20,631 bases of DNA from Akkermansiaceae bacterium UBA4145 (GCA_002380675.1 DFWB01000013.1:1-20631), one strand, 5' to 3'. Positions 6,921 to 15,344 are shown, numbered from the stretch's first letter. The notes: generated by a model from the letters alone, not told the origin. Translations and numbers: made by a program.

Positions 6921-9900
6921 GTGACAAGACTCTCCCTTTTCCTATCAGCAGCGAGCCTCCTCGTTGCTGCTTCTCTCCAAGCTCAGTTCAGTTTCACTGA
7001 TCAGACGGATCTGCTTGCCAGCTCTTCCAGCAGTGGGGCGCCGATGGCAATCGTTGATCTCAATGGTGATGGGCGTGATGACCTCGTGCGGGTTCATCAA
7101 ACAGATCGGTTATTCATCGATTACCAGAATGAGCCGGGACAACCCTTTTCAGCGTTTGACTACGGTGATCTTCCCCGTGGATCTATCTGGGCGGTATGCG
7201 CTGCTGATGTCGACCGCAACGGGTTTAATGACATTTTCATCGGCCCGTCGTCCGGCGGAGCCCTGCTTCTGAAAGCGGGAGATAGCGGGCAGTCCTACGC
7301 CTCTGTTGAGTTGCCTGATCGCGATATCTTTGTTCAGGGAACAATCTTTGCGGATTTTGACAATGACGGGAACATTGACCTCTTTGCCTGTGACGACAAC
7401 GACGACAACCACCCTTACAAAAACGACGGAGCGGGAGGGTTCTCATTACAGCGTGGTCTGATTGGGGCCTCTCTTCCTTCCAGTGTTTCCAGTGGAAACT
7501 ATGCGGTCATCGAGACAGATTACGACAATGATGGGCACCGTGATATTTACCTTTCGAAATGCCGTTTAGGAGTAACGAGCTCAACCGATCGTCGCCGGAT
7601 TAACCGATTGTTCCGGAACGACGGTTCCAACAGCTACACGGACGAGGGGCCTGCGGTGGGTCTCGCTGATGGCGAGCAGTCATGGTGCAGTGATTTTGCT
7701 GACATAGATAATGACGGAGACATGGATTGTTTCATCCTGAACCACGGGGCGGGAACATCAAGACTCCTTGAGAACGATGGGTCCGGTGGATTTACGGATA
7801 TCGGTGAAAGCGCGGGGCTGGGAGATATCGATTACTTTGGAATTCAGGCGCTTTTCCGGGATTTTGATAATGACACCCATATTGATCTGCTTGTTACAGC
7901 TACCGATCTGGGCGGTTCAGCTGCGACTTACCGGATATATCGCAACAATGGGGATAAGACATTCACCGAGGTCCCGGATGTTCTGAGGATGAGTGGGGGA
8001 ACCCCGATCTCCCATCTTCATAGTTGTGCTCTGGGTGATCTTAATCACGACGGATTTGTCGATATCTTCGGAGGTCGAGGAACGGGCTACAATGGGACCT
8101 CGGCAAGCCTGAGAGATCTCCTGTTTCTGAACAATCCAAACGAGAATCATTACCTCGCGGTGCAGCTCAAGGGGCGCACCTCCAACCCTAATGCCATCGG
8201 GGCTCGATTGGAGCTCCACGGGGACTGGGGAGTGCAGCTCAGGGAAGTGCGCGCGGGCGAGGGCTACGGAATACAGAATTCCCTGACGAAGATCTTTGGC
8301 CTGGGTGACTCCACAAGTATCTCCAAGCTGGTAGTGCGGTGGCCCTCGGGAATTATTGAAGAAATTCTTGCTCCCGATGCGGACCAGTTTCTTACGCTGA
8401 GAGAGGGTGACTCTCTGGGAGACGAGGCATTTACCCTTCCAGTAATCTCGAGTCCGCTTGAGGCAAGCGTAGTGTCTGGGGACCCGTTTAGCTATCGGGT
8501 ATCCACAAGTAACCTGAGTCTTTCCTACGAGATCGGGCAAGCTCCGGACGGCATGACGATCGATGCCGAAAGTGGTGTGCTGAGTTGGATCTCATCTGGA
8601 GAGGGGATCCAGAATATTGAAATCAGGGCGGTAAACCCAGCGGGAACGACGACCGAGACATTGGCTGTGACCGTGAGTCTGGCACCACCTCCACCGGACT
8701 TCGCTACTGCGGTCAATAACCCGGAACTTGTATTTCTTAACACCGAAGATCCCTGGTTCGTTCAGAGTCAGGTCAGCAGACAGGATGGACAGGCGCTGCA
8801 AAGCGGAGATATCGATGATGACGGCCGGTCCTATGTTGAAACTACGGTAGATGGTCCTGGGGAACTCGAATTCTGGTGGAGAGTCTCGTCGGAAGAGAAT
8901 TATGATGAATTGGTATTTCGGGTGGATGGCGCTCAGGTGCAAAATATAAGCGGGGAAACAGATTGGGAGCTAGTCTCCTATCGGGTTCCAGAAGGAAGTC
9001 ACCGTCTGCGGTGGTCTTATGAAAAGGATGGATCGATCTCGAGTAATGACGACGCAGGTTACCTTGACGAGATTTTCTGGGCAGCGACCGACAGTGATGG
9101 TGATGGATTACCGGACGATTGGGAGAGAGAAAATTTTGGAAGCCTCTCTTCAGGAGGTGGAGAGGATCCGGATGGGGACTTGAGTGATAACAGAGCAGAG
9201 TGGTCTGCCTCTACCGATCCAAATGATGCGACCTCTTCGCTCCGAATCCTGCAGATCACCAGAAATGAGGAAGGAGGGTCGTCTGTGATCTTTCAGAGTG
9301 TTCCTGGTAAGCAATATGTCGTGGAGGCCTCTGAAACTATGGAGGATTTCAAGACGGTAACGGCTCCAATCACGGCGGATGGCGTCACCACTGATGTTCC
9401 GGTTCAGCTGTATGTGCCCGGTTCGACTGGAGAGGTGATATACGTGGCGCCTGACGCCGAGGGGAAAGTGTTTGTCCCAAATGAAAGTATCGGAGATTTG
9501 TGGAAAGGAGGGAATGAGGAAGGATTTGCTGAGAGTGGAGGAGACCAAGATTGGATCAATGTCACTCAGGGGATTGGCTACGATCAGAACCAGACGAGGT
9601 ATGATCCATTCATAGGCGCGGACTTGCAGACTCAAATGTATCGCGAGCGTGCGACTGCTTATCTCAGGCTTCCATTTGAGATTACGAATCCTGCGGCGAT
9701 AACCAGCCTGAGTCTCGATGTTCGTTACGATGATGCTTTTGCCGCATGGATCAACGGCGTTCCGGTAGCAAGGGGAAACACGAGGGACGGTGAACTGGAC
9801 TGGAGTTCTACTGCTCCTTCCAGTCGTCCGGACATTCAGGCGGTAGAATATGCGACCTTTAACCTAGGTGACTATTCAGGAGTACTACGAGCTGGAGGAA

Positions 9901-10034
9901 ACATTCTGGCCCTTCAGGGTCTGAATCGCTCTACGAGCAATCGTGATTTTCTTCTCCAGGTGAGAATGCGCGGGGACGAGAGTGAAATTCTGAGGCCTTC
10001 CGGCTACTACTTCCGGGTTCGGGTCGTTGAGTAG
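6921..10034 (+). CDS. Large secreted FG-GAP/VCBS-UnbV multidomain protein
   Basis: This 1037-residue protein has a signal peptide (about 1-21, ending SLQAQ). Residues 45-385 hold at least seven FG-GAP/VCBS blades with calcium-loop motifs such as DLNGDGRDD, DVDRNGFND, DFDNDGNID, DYDNDGHRD, DIDNDGDMD and DLNHDGFVD, expected to form an integrin-alpha-like propeller. An ASPIC/UnbV domain follows (about 411-495, with NAIGARLEL and VRWPSG). Next are a putative Ig-like He_PIG domain (about 505-587, APDGMTIDAESGVLSW), a jelly-roll-like segment (about 596-720), a calcium-loop segment (DSDGDGLPDDWE, about 724-766), and a C-terminal beta domain with SLDVRYDDAFAAWINGVPVA (about 900-1037). I see no PEP-CTERM, LPXTG or type IX sorting tail. 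A role in binding surfaces or carbohydrate is likely but inferred. GTG start, no Shine-Dalgarno sequence. Its last 28 bp overlap the convergent membrane-protein gene. Confidence 0.93.
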   Translation: MTRLSLFLSAASLLVAASLQAQFSFTDQTDLLASSSSSGAPMAIVDLNGDGRDDLVRVHQTDRLFIDYQNEPGQPFSAFDYGDLPRGSIWAVCAADVDRNGFNDIFIGPSSGGALLLKAGDSGQSYASVELPDRDIFVQGTIFADFDNDGNIDLFACDDNDDNHPYKNDGAGGFSLQRGLIGASLPSSVSSGNYAVIETDYDNDGHRDIYLSKCRLGVTSSTDRRRINRLFRNDGSNSYTDEGPAVGLADGEQSWCSDFADIDNDGDMDCFILNHGAGTSRLLENDGSGGFTDIGESAGLGDIDYFGIQALFRDFDNDTHIDLLVTATDLGGSAATYRIYRNNGDKTFTEVPDVLRMSGGTPISHLHSCALGDLNHDGFVDIFGGRGTGYNGTSASLRDLLFLNNPNENHYLAVQLKGRTSNPNAIGARLELHGDWGVQLREVRAGEGYGIQNSLTKIFGLGDSTSISKLVVRWPSGIIEEILAPDADQFLTLREGDSLGDEAFTLPVISSPLEASVVSGDPFSYRVSTSNLSLSYEIGQAPDGMTIDAESGVLSWISSGEGIQNIEIRAVNPAGTTTETLAVTVSLAPPPPDFATAVNNPELVFLNTEDPWFVQSQVSRQDGQALQSGDIDDDGRSYVETTVDGPGELEFWWRVSSEENYDELVFRVDGAQVQNISGETDWELVSYRVPEGSHRLRWSYEKDGSISSNDDAGYLDEIFWAATDSDGDGLPDDWERENFGSLSSGGGEDPDGDLSDNRAEWSASTDPNDATSSLRILQITRNEEGGSSVIFQSVPGKQYVVEASETMEDFKTVTAPITADGVTTDVPVQLYVPGSTGEVIYVAPDAEGKVFVPNESIGDLWKGGNEEGFAESGGDQDWINVTQGIGYDQNQTRYDPFIGADLQTQMYRERATAYLRLPFEITNPAAITSLSLDVRYDDAFAAWINGVPVARGNTRDGELDWSSTAPSSRPDIQAVEYATFNLGDYSGVLRAGGNILALQGLNRSTSNRDFLLQVRMRGDESEILRPSGYYFRVRVVE

Positions 10035-10708
10035 TTGCGCCAGGGTAGCCAGAGCAGGACGAAGATCCCGACGCCAAGAAGAATCATCCATAGTATTCTC
10101 AGGGGGTAGTCTCCTAAGAGAGATACAGGGGTGGACACTCCAGGTATGTTGTCACCTAGAAACCCGTAATTCCATCCGGTGATGGAGTTGATGACAAAGA
10201 GGCAAACGACTACTCCAAGGGTGAAGGTAATACTGCTTTGAAGGTCTCGGATCGATGGTCGGAACCGGTCTCCCCGGACGACAATGACGAGGGTGAAAGG
10301 AATAAAGCTATGATAGAGCCAGAAAATCCAGAAGCCAGGTTCTCCGGCTCCCGTATCAAGCGTTGGAGTGAGGAATGCCCAGAGGCACAATCCTGACCAG
10401 AAGTAGAGAAGCCCCTTGAAGAGACGAGGTTCTCTGAGGACTGCGAGCGCCCCGATAAAGTTGGCAAGGTTGCACAAGTGAAGAGGGAGGCTCTGAGAGA
10501 GGTCAAAGCGAGAAGGAAACATCCAGTATGCGGTATTGAGTAGTCCAGCTATGAGAGAGCCCCAGCCTATCAAGTTCCGCAGGAGAACTCGGGTTGGCTC
10601 TCCCCCTGTTCGCCCTACCGCTACTGCGAGGGCAGCGGTTAATGTGCCAATGACAGCAAGGGTAATCAAGTGGGTGGAGCTGCCGGTCTGAAAATTGGCG
10701 ATCAGCAT
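10007..10708 (-). CDS. YwaF/TIGR02206-type integral membrane protein
   Basis: This 233-residue protein has about seven hydrophobic segments (near 13-31, 45-63, 78-92, 98-117, 127-145, 159-175 and 203-222) and ends in a short basic tail (TTRTRK). Family-type features are the SLPLHLCNLANF segment after the second helix, WLYHSFIPF in the middle, and INSITGWNYGFLGDNIPG before the last helix, all resembling the YwaF/TIGR02206 group of bacterial membrane proteins, whose function is unknown. Its ATG (10708) overlaps the stop of the racemase gene by 7 bp (ATGCTGA), so the two are almost certainly co-transcribed and coupled. The 3' end overlaps the large secreted-protein gene on the other strand. Confidence 0.82.
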   Translation of the reverse strand: MLIANFQTGSSTHLITLAVIGTLTAALAVAVGRTGGEPTRVLLRNLIGWGSLIAGLLNTAYWMFPSRFDLSQSLPLHLCNLANFIGALAVLREPRLFKGLLYFWSGLCLWAFLTPTLDTGAGEPGFWIFWLYHSFIPFTLVIVVRGDRFRPSIRDLQSSITFTLGVVVCLFVINSITGWNYGFLGDNIPGVSTPVSLLGDYPLRILWMILLGVGIFVLLWLPWRNYSTTRTRK

Positions 10709-11451
10709 CGTGGTGGGGCTGTGAGAGGGGTGAGTTTCATGGCAGACGCGGTGGCTTCTCGAATGGCGGCTCGTGCGAGCAACCGGGTAGAATCAAGCGT
10801 AGGCAGGGGAGAAACCTCATCGTTCAGGATAAGGGGGAGTTCAGTGCACCCCAGAACGACAGCGTCACATGTCTCTTCAGCTTGCATTCTTTCGATAATG
10901 GAGAGCAGATCCGAGAGGTCTTTTTTGGTTACCCTGTTAAAAACGAGACGGTCGAAAATTATAGAGTTGATATGATTTCTCTCCTCGAGGTTTGGCGTGA
11001 CCGGGTGTAGTCCCATGGGCACCAGTTGATCCCGGTAGACTGGGCCCTCCATCAGGTATTTGGTTCCAAGGATCGCGAGTCGTTTGAAATTTTGTGACTG
11101 AGCTTCTGCTGAAACGGTTTCCGCGATATGCAACCACGGTGCCTGAGTTTGTAGGTTCCGATGATTCAAAGCCTCATGGACAGTATTGTCAGGACAGATG
11201 ATGAAGTCGGCTCCCGCCGCGACAAGAACATCGCAGGTGCTGCTGAGTAGTTGTGCGATCGCTTCCCAGTCGGACTCCTTCAGGAAGTGGCAGTATTCTC
11301 CGAAGCTGAGAGAGTGCAGGATAACTTCAGGATGGTGATGCGCACCGAGGATCCCGCTGCACTCTCCGGTAATGGTTTCGTAGCAAAGTGCAGCTCCCGG
11401 CCCGCTGCAGGCTGCGATGCCTATGGTTTTCACGAGCTGCCCGGAGTGCAT
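10702..11451 (-). CDS. Aspartate/glutamate racemase family protein
   Basis: This 249-residue cytoplasmic enzyme belongs to the PLP-independent Asp/Glu/hydantoin racemase superfamily, which uses two cysteines as acid/base pair. The first is C86 in the IICPDNTVHEAL segment (CxNTxH pattern) and the second C202 in VVLGCTELPLI (GCTE pattern), in the expected halves of the protein. The N-terminus IGIAACSGPGAALCYETI and the HHHPEVILHSLSFGEY segment fit the amino-acid racemase (aspartate racemase-like) branch rather than MurI. It probably interconverts an L- and D-amino acid, but the substrate (Asp, Glu or a broader range) cannot be fixed from sequence. It is the first gene of a two-gene unit with the downstream membrane protein. 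A perfect inverted repeat lies 19 bp upstream of its ATG. Confidence 0.88.
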   Translation of the reverse strand: MHSGQLVKTIGIAACSGPGAALCYETITGECSGILGAHHHPEVILHSLSFGEYCHFLKESDWEAIAQLLSSTCDVLVAAGADFIICPDNTVHEALNHRNLQTQAPWLHIAETVSAEAQSQNFKRLAILGTKYLMEGPVYRDQLVPMGLHPVTPNLEERNHINSIIFDRLVFNRVTKKDLSDLLSIIERMQAEETCDAVVLGCTELPLILNDEVSPLPTLDSTRLLARAAIREATASAMKLTPLTAPPRC

Positions 11452-11469
11452 GAGTCAGGAGATAATCCC

Positions 11470-11487
11470 GGATGAGCTGTCTCATCC
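11470..11487. promoter_or_regulatory. Perfect inverted repeat upstream of racemase gene
   Basis: GGATGAG-CTGT-CTCATCC is a perfect 7-bp inverted repeat with a 4-base loop. It lies 19 bp upstream of the racemase start (minus strand) and could be an operator or a 5'-leader hairpin limiting ribosome access. No T-run follows in either direction, so it is not an intrinsic terminator. Confidence 0.35.
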
Positions 11488-11774
11488 ATTTGATTTTCAG
11501 GAATTACGAGGATGAGTGCTTCACCGTCTTGTTTGCGATCAGGATTAGGGGTATTTAGGGGCTTTGTGGGATAAGAGGGCCTTTAGAGACTATTTAAAAA
11601 GGGGTGAGAACTTGAGATACTTTGATTTCAGAGGAGATATTTTTGTTAAAAGGCTCAAACCATTTCTGAGATATCTTCTGGCGGAGGAAAAACTAGTGGG
11701 ATTTCCCGCCGCATTAAGGGGAAAACTTGATAAAACCTTTGCCTTTTTTGGATTGCCTTACCATCTTCCGCGCC
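11488..11774 (+). promoter_or_regulatory. Long intergenic leader of the greA-like gene with repeated TTAGGGG
   Basis: About 320 bp between the divergent racemase and greA-like genes contain no convincing gene. The stretch is richer in A/T and G-runs than its surroundings. Two TTAGGGG copies sit exactly 10 bp apart (11545-11551 and 11555-11561), with related motifs TTAAAAAGGGG (from about 11592) and TTAAGGGG (about 11714). The promoter for greA-like/eno must lie here, but I cannot identify a convincing -35/-10 pair. A 76-residue open frame at 11564-11794 overlaps the greA-like start and is probably not a gene. Confidence 0.35.
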
Positions 11775-13601
11775 ATGCATCCCGACGTGGCTAAATTGGT
11801 GGAATCCGGTCGCATTCCCCAATCTGTGGGGGATCGTCTTTCCCAGTTGGCTCCGGGAAGTTTTTGTCTTCACAAGGCGTGGGGATCTGGAAAGGTGACG
11901 GATTGGGATCTGTTCGGTGGAAAGGTGACGATAGATTTCGAAAAGGAGTCAGCCCGGGTGATGGGCTTGAAGTTAGCTCTGGAGAAGACTGAGCCATTAG
12001 AGGCTGATGATTTCCGCGCCCAGAAAATCGATAAGATTGAGGAGCTGCGGGCTCTCGCCGAGAGTGATCCGGCCAGCGTGGTAGTCCAAACCCTTGAGGC
12101 CCACGGTGGTTCCATGAAGCCAGATCAGATTGACCGGGTGCTTTGTGGTAGTGTTGTTGCAGAAGACGACTACAAGAAATGGTGGGATCGGGCGAAGAAG
12201 GCGATGAGAGAAACTCATCGTGTTGTCGTTCCGAGCAAACGGAATGAGGCGCTGGTCCTTCGAGACACCAACTTAAGTCCGGTTGAAACTCTGATTGCTG
12301 ATTTTGATCAGGCGCACAATCTCCGCGATAAGGCAAAGGTTCTTGATGACCTCAGGAAGCATGCGCGGGCGTTGGAAAGCGATGGAGTAGCAGCAGATCT
12401 CCTCGCTAAGATTGAGGAGATCAGTCGTAAAGGATTGAAGCTTCATCTGGGAGACTCTCTGGATCTTCTTGCTGGACGCGATGAACTTCTCGAAGCCTTG
12501 AAAGAGGTGAGCCTCCCGGATAATGCTCTTCGGTTGCACGATGTGCTCGCGAGTTCCAGCGGGTCTCTCGCTCCTGAGATGGCAGGCCTCCCTGCGGTAA
12601 GACAGCGCAGAATCTATGAGTCGTTCCCTGAAGCGTTTGGAGAGGAGTGGATAGCAAAAATCCTTGGGGTCTTTGACCGCGTGGGAACACGTGGGGTTGC
12701 TGAAATTGCCAAAATGTTTTCAGATCGTAACGAGATGCCCACATTGCTGGAGCACATCCGGAGTGCACTTTCCCGTCACTCTCTCGGACCGGACGCTCTC
12801 GCATGGATCTGCCGTGAGAGGAAAAGAGCCGCCGAGGATGTGTTCAGCCATGAGGTGGGTTCCGCTATTCTCTCGGTGATTGAACAGGATAGCACTGATG
12901 AGGGGCCGCGCCGGACCCTGAGATTGCAAAACTTCCTGATGGAGGATCGAGAGCTTATTGCTGATCTTCTTGCAGGCGAGGAGATGAATGAGGTGCGAAA
13001 CTTTTCGAGAAAGCTACTCCAGAGCCCCGCTTTTGCTGAGTTGGACCGTAAATCTCTCATGGCTCGTGTAATTAAGGCGCACCCCGACGCACAGGAGCTT
13101 GTTACAGGTGATGCAGGTCCCCGGAAAGAGACTCTGATTGTATCATGGGATAGTCTTGAGAGACGGAAGGCTGAGTATGAGGATTTGGTGAACAAGCGTA
13201 TTCCCGGGAACATCAAGGAGATTGCAATCGCTCGCTCATACGGTGACCTGAGAGAAAATTTTGAATACAAGGCCGCGAAGCAGATGCAGGCGGTGCTCGC
13301 TCGTCGCAAAAGCGAGCTGGAGAAGGACTTGGATAACGCTCAGGGATCTGATTTGACCGGGGCAGACGCAAGCGCGGTCAATATCGGAACCGTAGTGACC
13401 CTCCAACATGGCGATTCGACTGAGCAATACACTGTTCTCGGAGCGTGGGATAGCGATCCGGATAAGCGGCTGGTTTCTTACCTCTCTGAGATCGGACAGG
13501 CGCTGATTGGTCAGAAAGTAGGCGATAAAGTCGAGTTTCGCGATCTTGAGACCGAGGAGGCGAGAACCTATGAGATCGTTGAGATCACAGCTTGGAAGTA
13601 G
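11775..13601 (+). CDS. Large GreA/GreB-family transcription elongation factor
   Basis: This 608-residue protein ends in a complete GreA-type region (about 454-608). It has the coiled-coil N-terminal part, SYGDLRENFEYKAAKQ with the tip acidic residues D491 and E494 matching the D41/E44 pair of E. coli GreA, and a C-terminal FKBP-like domain (GQALIGQKVGDKVEF). It should bind RNA polymerase and promote transcript cleavage in stalled complexes. Ahead of it are about 450 extra residues: an SH3-like barrel (about 25-75, SFCLHKAWGSGKVTDWDLFG, GKVTIDFEKE) and a long mainly helical region. Ordinary GreA is about 158 residues; Chlamydiae also have a much longer GreA (about 700 residues), which supports a PVC-group origin. 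I prefer ATG 11775 (MHPDVAKLVESGRIP). An in-frame TTG at 11727 does have an AAGGGG 5 bp upstream and remains possible. Enolase follows after 26 bp. Confidence 0.9.
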   Translation: MHPDVAKLVESGRIPQSVGDRLSQLAPGSFCLHKAWGSGKVTDWDLFGGKVTIDFEKESARVMGLKLALEKTEPLEADDFRAQKIDKIEELRALAESDPASVVVQTLEAHGGSMKPDQIDRVLCGSVVAEDDYKKWWDRAKKAMRETHRVVVPSKRNEALVLRDTNLSPVETLIADFDQAHNLRDKAKVLDDLRKHARALESDGVAADLLAKIEEISRKGLKLHLGDSLDLLAGRDELLEALKEVSLPDNALRLHDVLASSSGSLAPEMAGLPAVRQRRIYESFPEAFGEEWIAKILGVFDRVGTRGVAEIAKMFSDRNEMPTLLEHIRSALSRHSLGPDALAWICRERKRAAEDVFSHEVGSAILSVIEQDSTDEGPRRTLRLQNFLMEDRELIADLLAGEEMNEVRNFSRKLLQSPAFAELDRKSLMARVIKAHPDAQELVTGDAGPRKETLIVSWDSLERRKAEYEDLVNKRIPGNIKEIAIARSYGDLRENFEYKAAKQMQAVLARRKSELEKDLDNAQGSDLTGADASAVNIGTVVTLQHGDSTEQYTVLGAWDSDPDKRLVSYLSEIGQALIGQKVGDKVEFRDLETEEARTYEIVEITAWK

Positions 13602-13627
13602 GAAGAGTTTCCGAATTTCAAAGAATC

Positions 13628-14920
13628 ATGTCAGATACTACTATCACTGAAGTTCGCGGTCGCGAAATTATCGATTCACGTGGCAACCCCACTGTAGAGG
13701 TTGAGGTTACACTCCAAGGGGGAGGATTTGGGCGCGCCGGTGTTCCCAGTGGGGCTAGCACCGGAGAGCATGAGGCTTGGGAATTACGCGATGGCGATAA
13801 GGATCGTTACCTTGGCAAGGGGGTCCTCGGAGCAGTCGAAAATGTGAACCAGCAGATTGCCCCTGCGCTCATCGGAATGGATGGGACCAACCAGTCTGGG
13901 GTTGATGCAGCGATGCTCGCTCTCGATGGCACCAAGAATAAAAAGAACCTTGGAGCGAACGCGATCCTGGGCGTCTCGATGGCTCTGGCCAAAGCGGCCT
14001 CCGCCGAGGTTGGTCTGCCCCTTTATCAGTATCTAGGTGGGCCCAATTCCAAGGTTCTTCCTGTTCCGATGATGAACATCCTCAATGGGGGTGCGCATTC
14101 CGATGCGCCGATTGATTTCCAGGAATTTATGATCATGCCTGTTGGGGCACCGAGTTTTCGGGAATCCCTTCGCTATGGAGCTGAGATCTTTCACTCTCTT
14201 AAGAATGTTCTTCATGACCGCAACTTATCGACGGCTGTGGGTGACGAGGGGGGCTTTGCTCCAGCTCTCGATAGTGCAGACGATGCTCTTGCGGTCATTT
14301 CGCAGGCTGTGGAAGCTGCAGGCTATAGAATGAAGGATGACATCTGCATCGCTCTGGATGTCGCTTCCTCTGAATTCTACGACAAGGAAAAGGGGTGCTA
14401 TACCTTCAAGAAATCTGATGGCTCGGAAAAGAGCTCAGAGGAACTTGTAGACTATTACGCAGAGCTCCAACGGAAGTATCCGATCCTATCCATCGAGGAT
14501 GGATGCGATGAAAACGACTGGGACGGGTGGAAACTGCTGACTGACAAGATTGGTGATCAAACTCAGCTCGTTGGCGACGATCTTTTTGTGACCAACGTTG
14601 ACTTCCTCGCCAAGGGAATCGAACTGGGAGTTGCTAACTCAATTCTAGTCAAGGTGAACCAGATCGGGACGCTTACGGAAACGTTTGATGCGGTGGAGCT
14701 TGCGACAGAAAACAGTTACACCTCAGTCATATCTCATCGCTCGGGGGAGACGGAGGACTCGACGATTGCCCATATTGCGGTTGGAACCAACGCGGGCCAG
14801 ATCAAGACGGGTTCAATGAGTCGGTCGGATCGGATTTCCAAATACAACCAGCTACTCAGGATTGAGGAGGCGTTGGGCGACGACGCCGTGTTCGGAGGGA
14901 AGCTCAAGGTGAGTGCCTGA
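13628..14920 (+). CDS. eno: Enolase (phosphopyruvate hydratase)
   Basis: This 430-residue enolase converts 2-phosphoglycerate to phosphoenolpyruvate in glycolysis. It is full length, starting ITEVRGREIIDSRGNPTVEV. Catalytic and metal residues are all visible: E166 (DFQEFM), E208 (GDEGGF), the three Mg ligands D244 (ALDVASSEF), E290 (SIEDG) and D317 (VGDDLF), K342 within the signature LVKVNQIGTLTE, the SHRSGETED loop with H370, and K393 (GQIKTGS). The ATG at 13628 is the usual start; an upstream in-frame start at 13592 overlaps the greA-like gene and adds non-conserved residues. It probably shares a transcript with the greA-like gene. In several proteobacteria eno is followed by ftsB in the same direction; here the ftsB/divIC-type gene is adjacent but convergent. 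Confidence 0.98.
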   Translation: MSDTTITEVRGREIIDSRGNPTVEVEVTLQGGGFGRAGVPSGASTGEHEAWELRDGDKDRYLGKGVLGAVENVNQQIAPALIGMDGTNQSGVDAAMLALDGTKNKKNLGANAILGVSMALAKAASAEVGLPLYQYLGGPNSKVLPVPMMNILNGGAHSDAPIDFQEFMIMPVGAPSFRESLRYGAEIFHSLKNVLHDRNLSTAVGDEGGFAPALDSADDALAVISQAVEAAGYRMKDDICIALDVASSEFYDKEKGCYTFKKSDGSEKSSEELVDYYAELQRKYPILSIEDGCDENDWDGWKLLTDKIGDQTQLVGDDLFVTNVDFLAKGIELGVANSILVKVNQIGTLTETFDAVELATENSYTSVISHRSGETEDSTIAHIAVGTNAGQIKTGSMSRSDRISKYNQLLRIEEALGDDAVFGGKLKVSA

Positions 14921-14939
14921 GCAGAACGGGCCGCAGGAT

Positions 14940-15296
14940 CTATTTCTCTTCGATTCGATATACTTTCTCACCTTCTCTATAAAGGTCGAGGCGATCTCGA
15001 GCAACAAGCTCCAGGTAGGCAGGATCATTTCTGATGGCGTTGAGGTCGCGCCGCTTCTGGTCTTTTTGCTGCTCCACATGGGTTTCCAAGGCCTTGGCCC
15101 GTGCCAGCTCCTCTTTGAGAGCGCGTAATTTACGCATTTGAGGAACAGAGAGGACCGCGAGTGCAACGCAGGCAGTAAGAAGGAACACGGAAAACGCGCT
15201 TCTTGTGACAATGCGAACACCGGTGGTCCTTCCGCGCACTCTTCTACCGGCTGGATGTCGAGATTCCTTTCTTGGGCGCGAAGTTGAATCGTCCAT
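14940..15296 (-). CDS. Septum formation initiator (FtsB/DivIC) family protein
   Basis: This 118-residue bitopic membrane protein probably works in the divisome, bridging FtsL/FtsQ-type partners. It has a basic cytoplasmic N-terminus (about 1-30, many Arg), one transmembrane helix (about 33-52, AFSVFLLTACVALAVLSVP), a coiled coil (about 54-88, MRKLRALKEELARAKALETH), and the family C-terminal segment DPAYLELVARDRLDLYREGE followed by KVYRIEE. The size and layout match FtsB/DivIC. I chose ATG 15296; a TTG at 15332 would add 12 residues and crowd the divergent ABC gene. The stop lies 19 bp from the convergent eno stop. Confidence 0.88.
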   Translation of the reverse strand: MDDSTSRPRKESRHPAGRRVRGRTTGVRIVTRSAFSVFLLTACVALAVLSVPQMRKLRALKEELARAKALETHVEQQKDQKRRDLNAIRNDPAYLELVARDRLDLYREGEKVYRIEEK

Positions 15297-15344
15297 CTGG
15301 AAAAGCTTACCAATTTTAGTTAATAAATCCAAAATAATTGTGGC
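15297..15344. promoter_or_regulatory. AT-rich divergent promoter region
   Basis: These 48 bp separate the divergent divIC-type and ABC-ATPase genes. They include the AT-rich stretch TTTTAGTTAATAAATCC followed by AAAATAATTG, clearly richer in A/T than surrounding DNA. Promoters for both genes are expected here, with -10-like TAAAAT (minus strand) and AATAAT (plus strand), but I cannot assign -35 boxes. Confidence 0.35.

Noticed and set aside
11727..11774. TTG start adding 16 residues to the greA-like protein
   Set aside because: It has an AAGGGG upstream, but the added residues (IKPLPFLDCLTIFRA) look unconserved, and MHPDVAKLVESGRIP is a natural start. Kept as an alternative only.
11564..11794. 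A 76-codon plus-strand frame upstream of the greA-like gene
   Set aside because: It begins at GTG, overlaps the greA-like start in another frame and shows no known motif; its composition follows the AT-rich leader. Not excluded, but unsupported.
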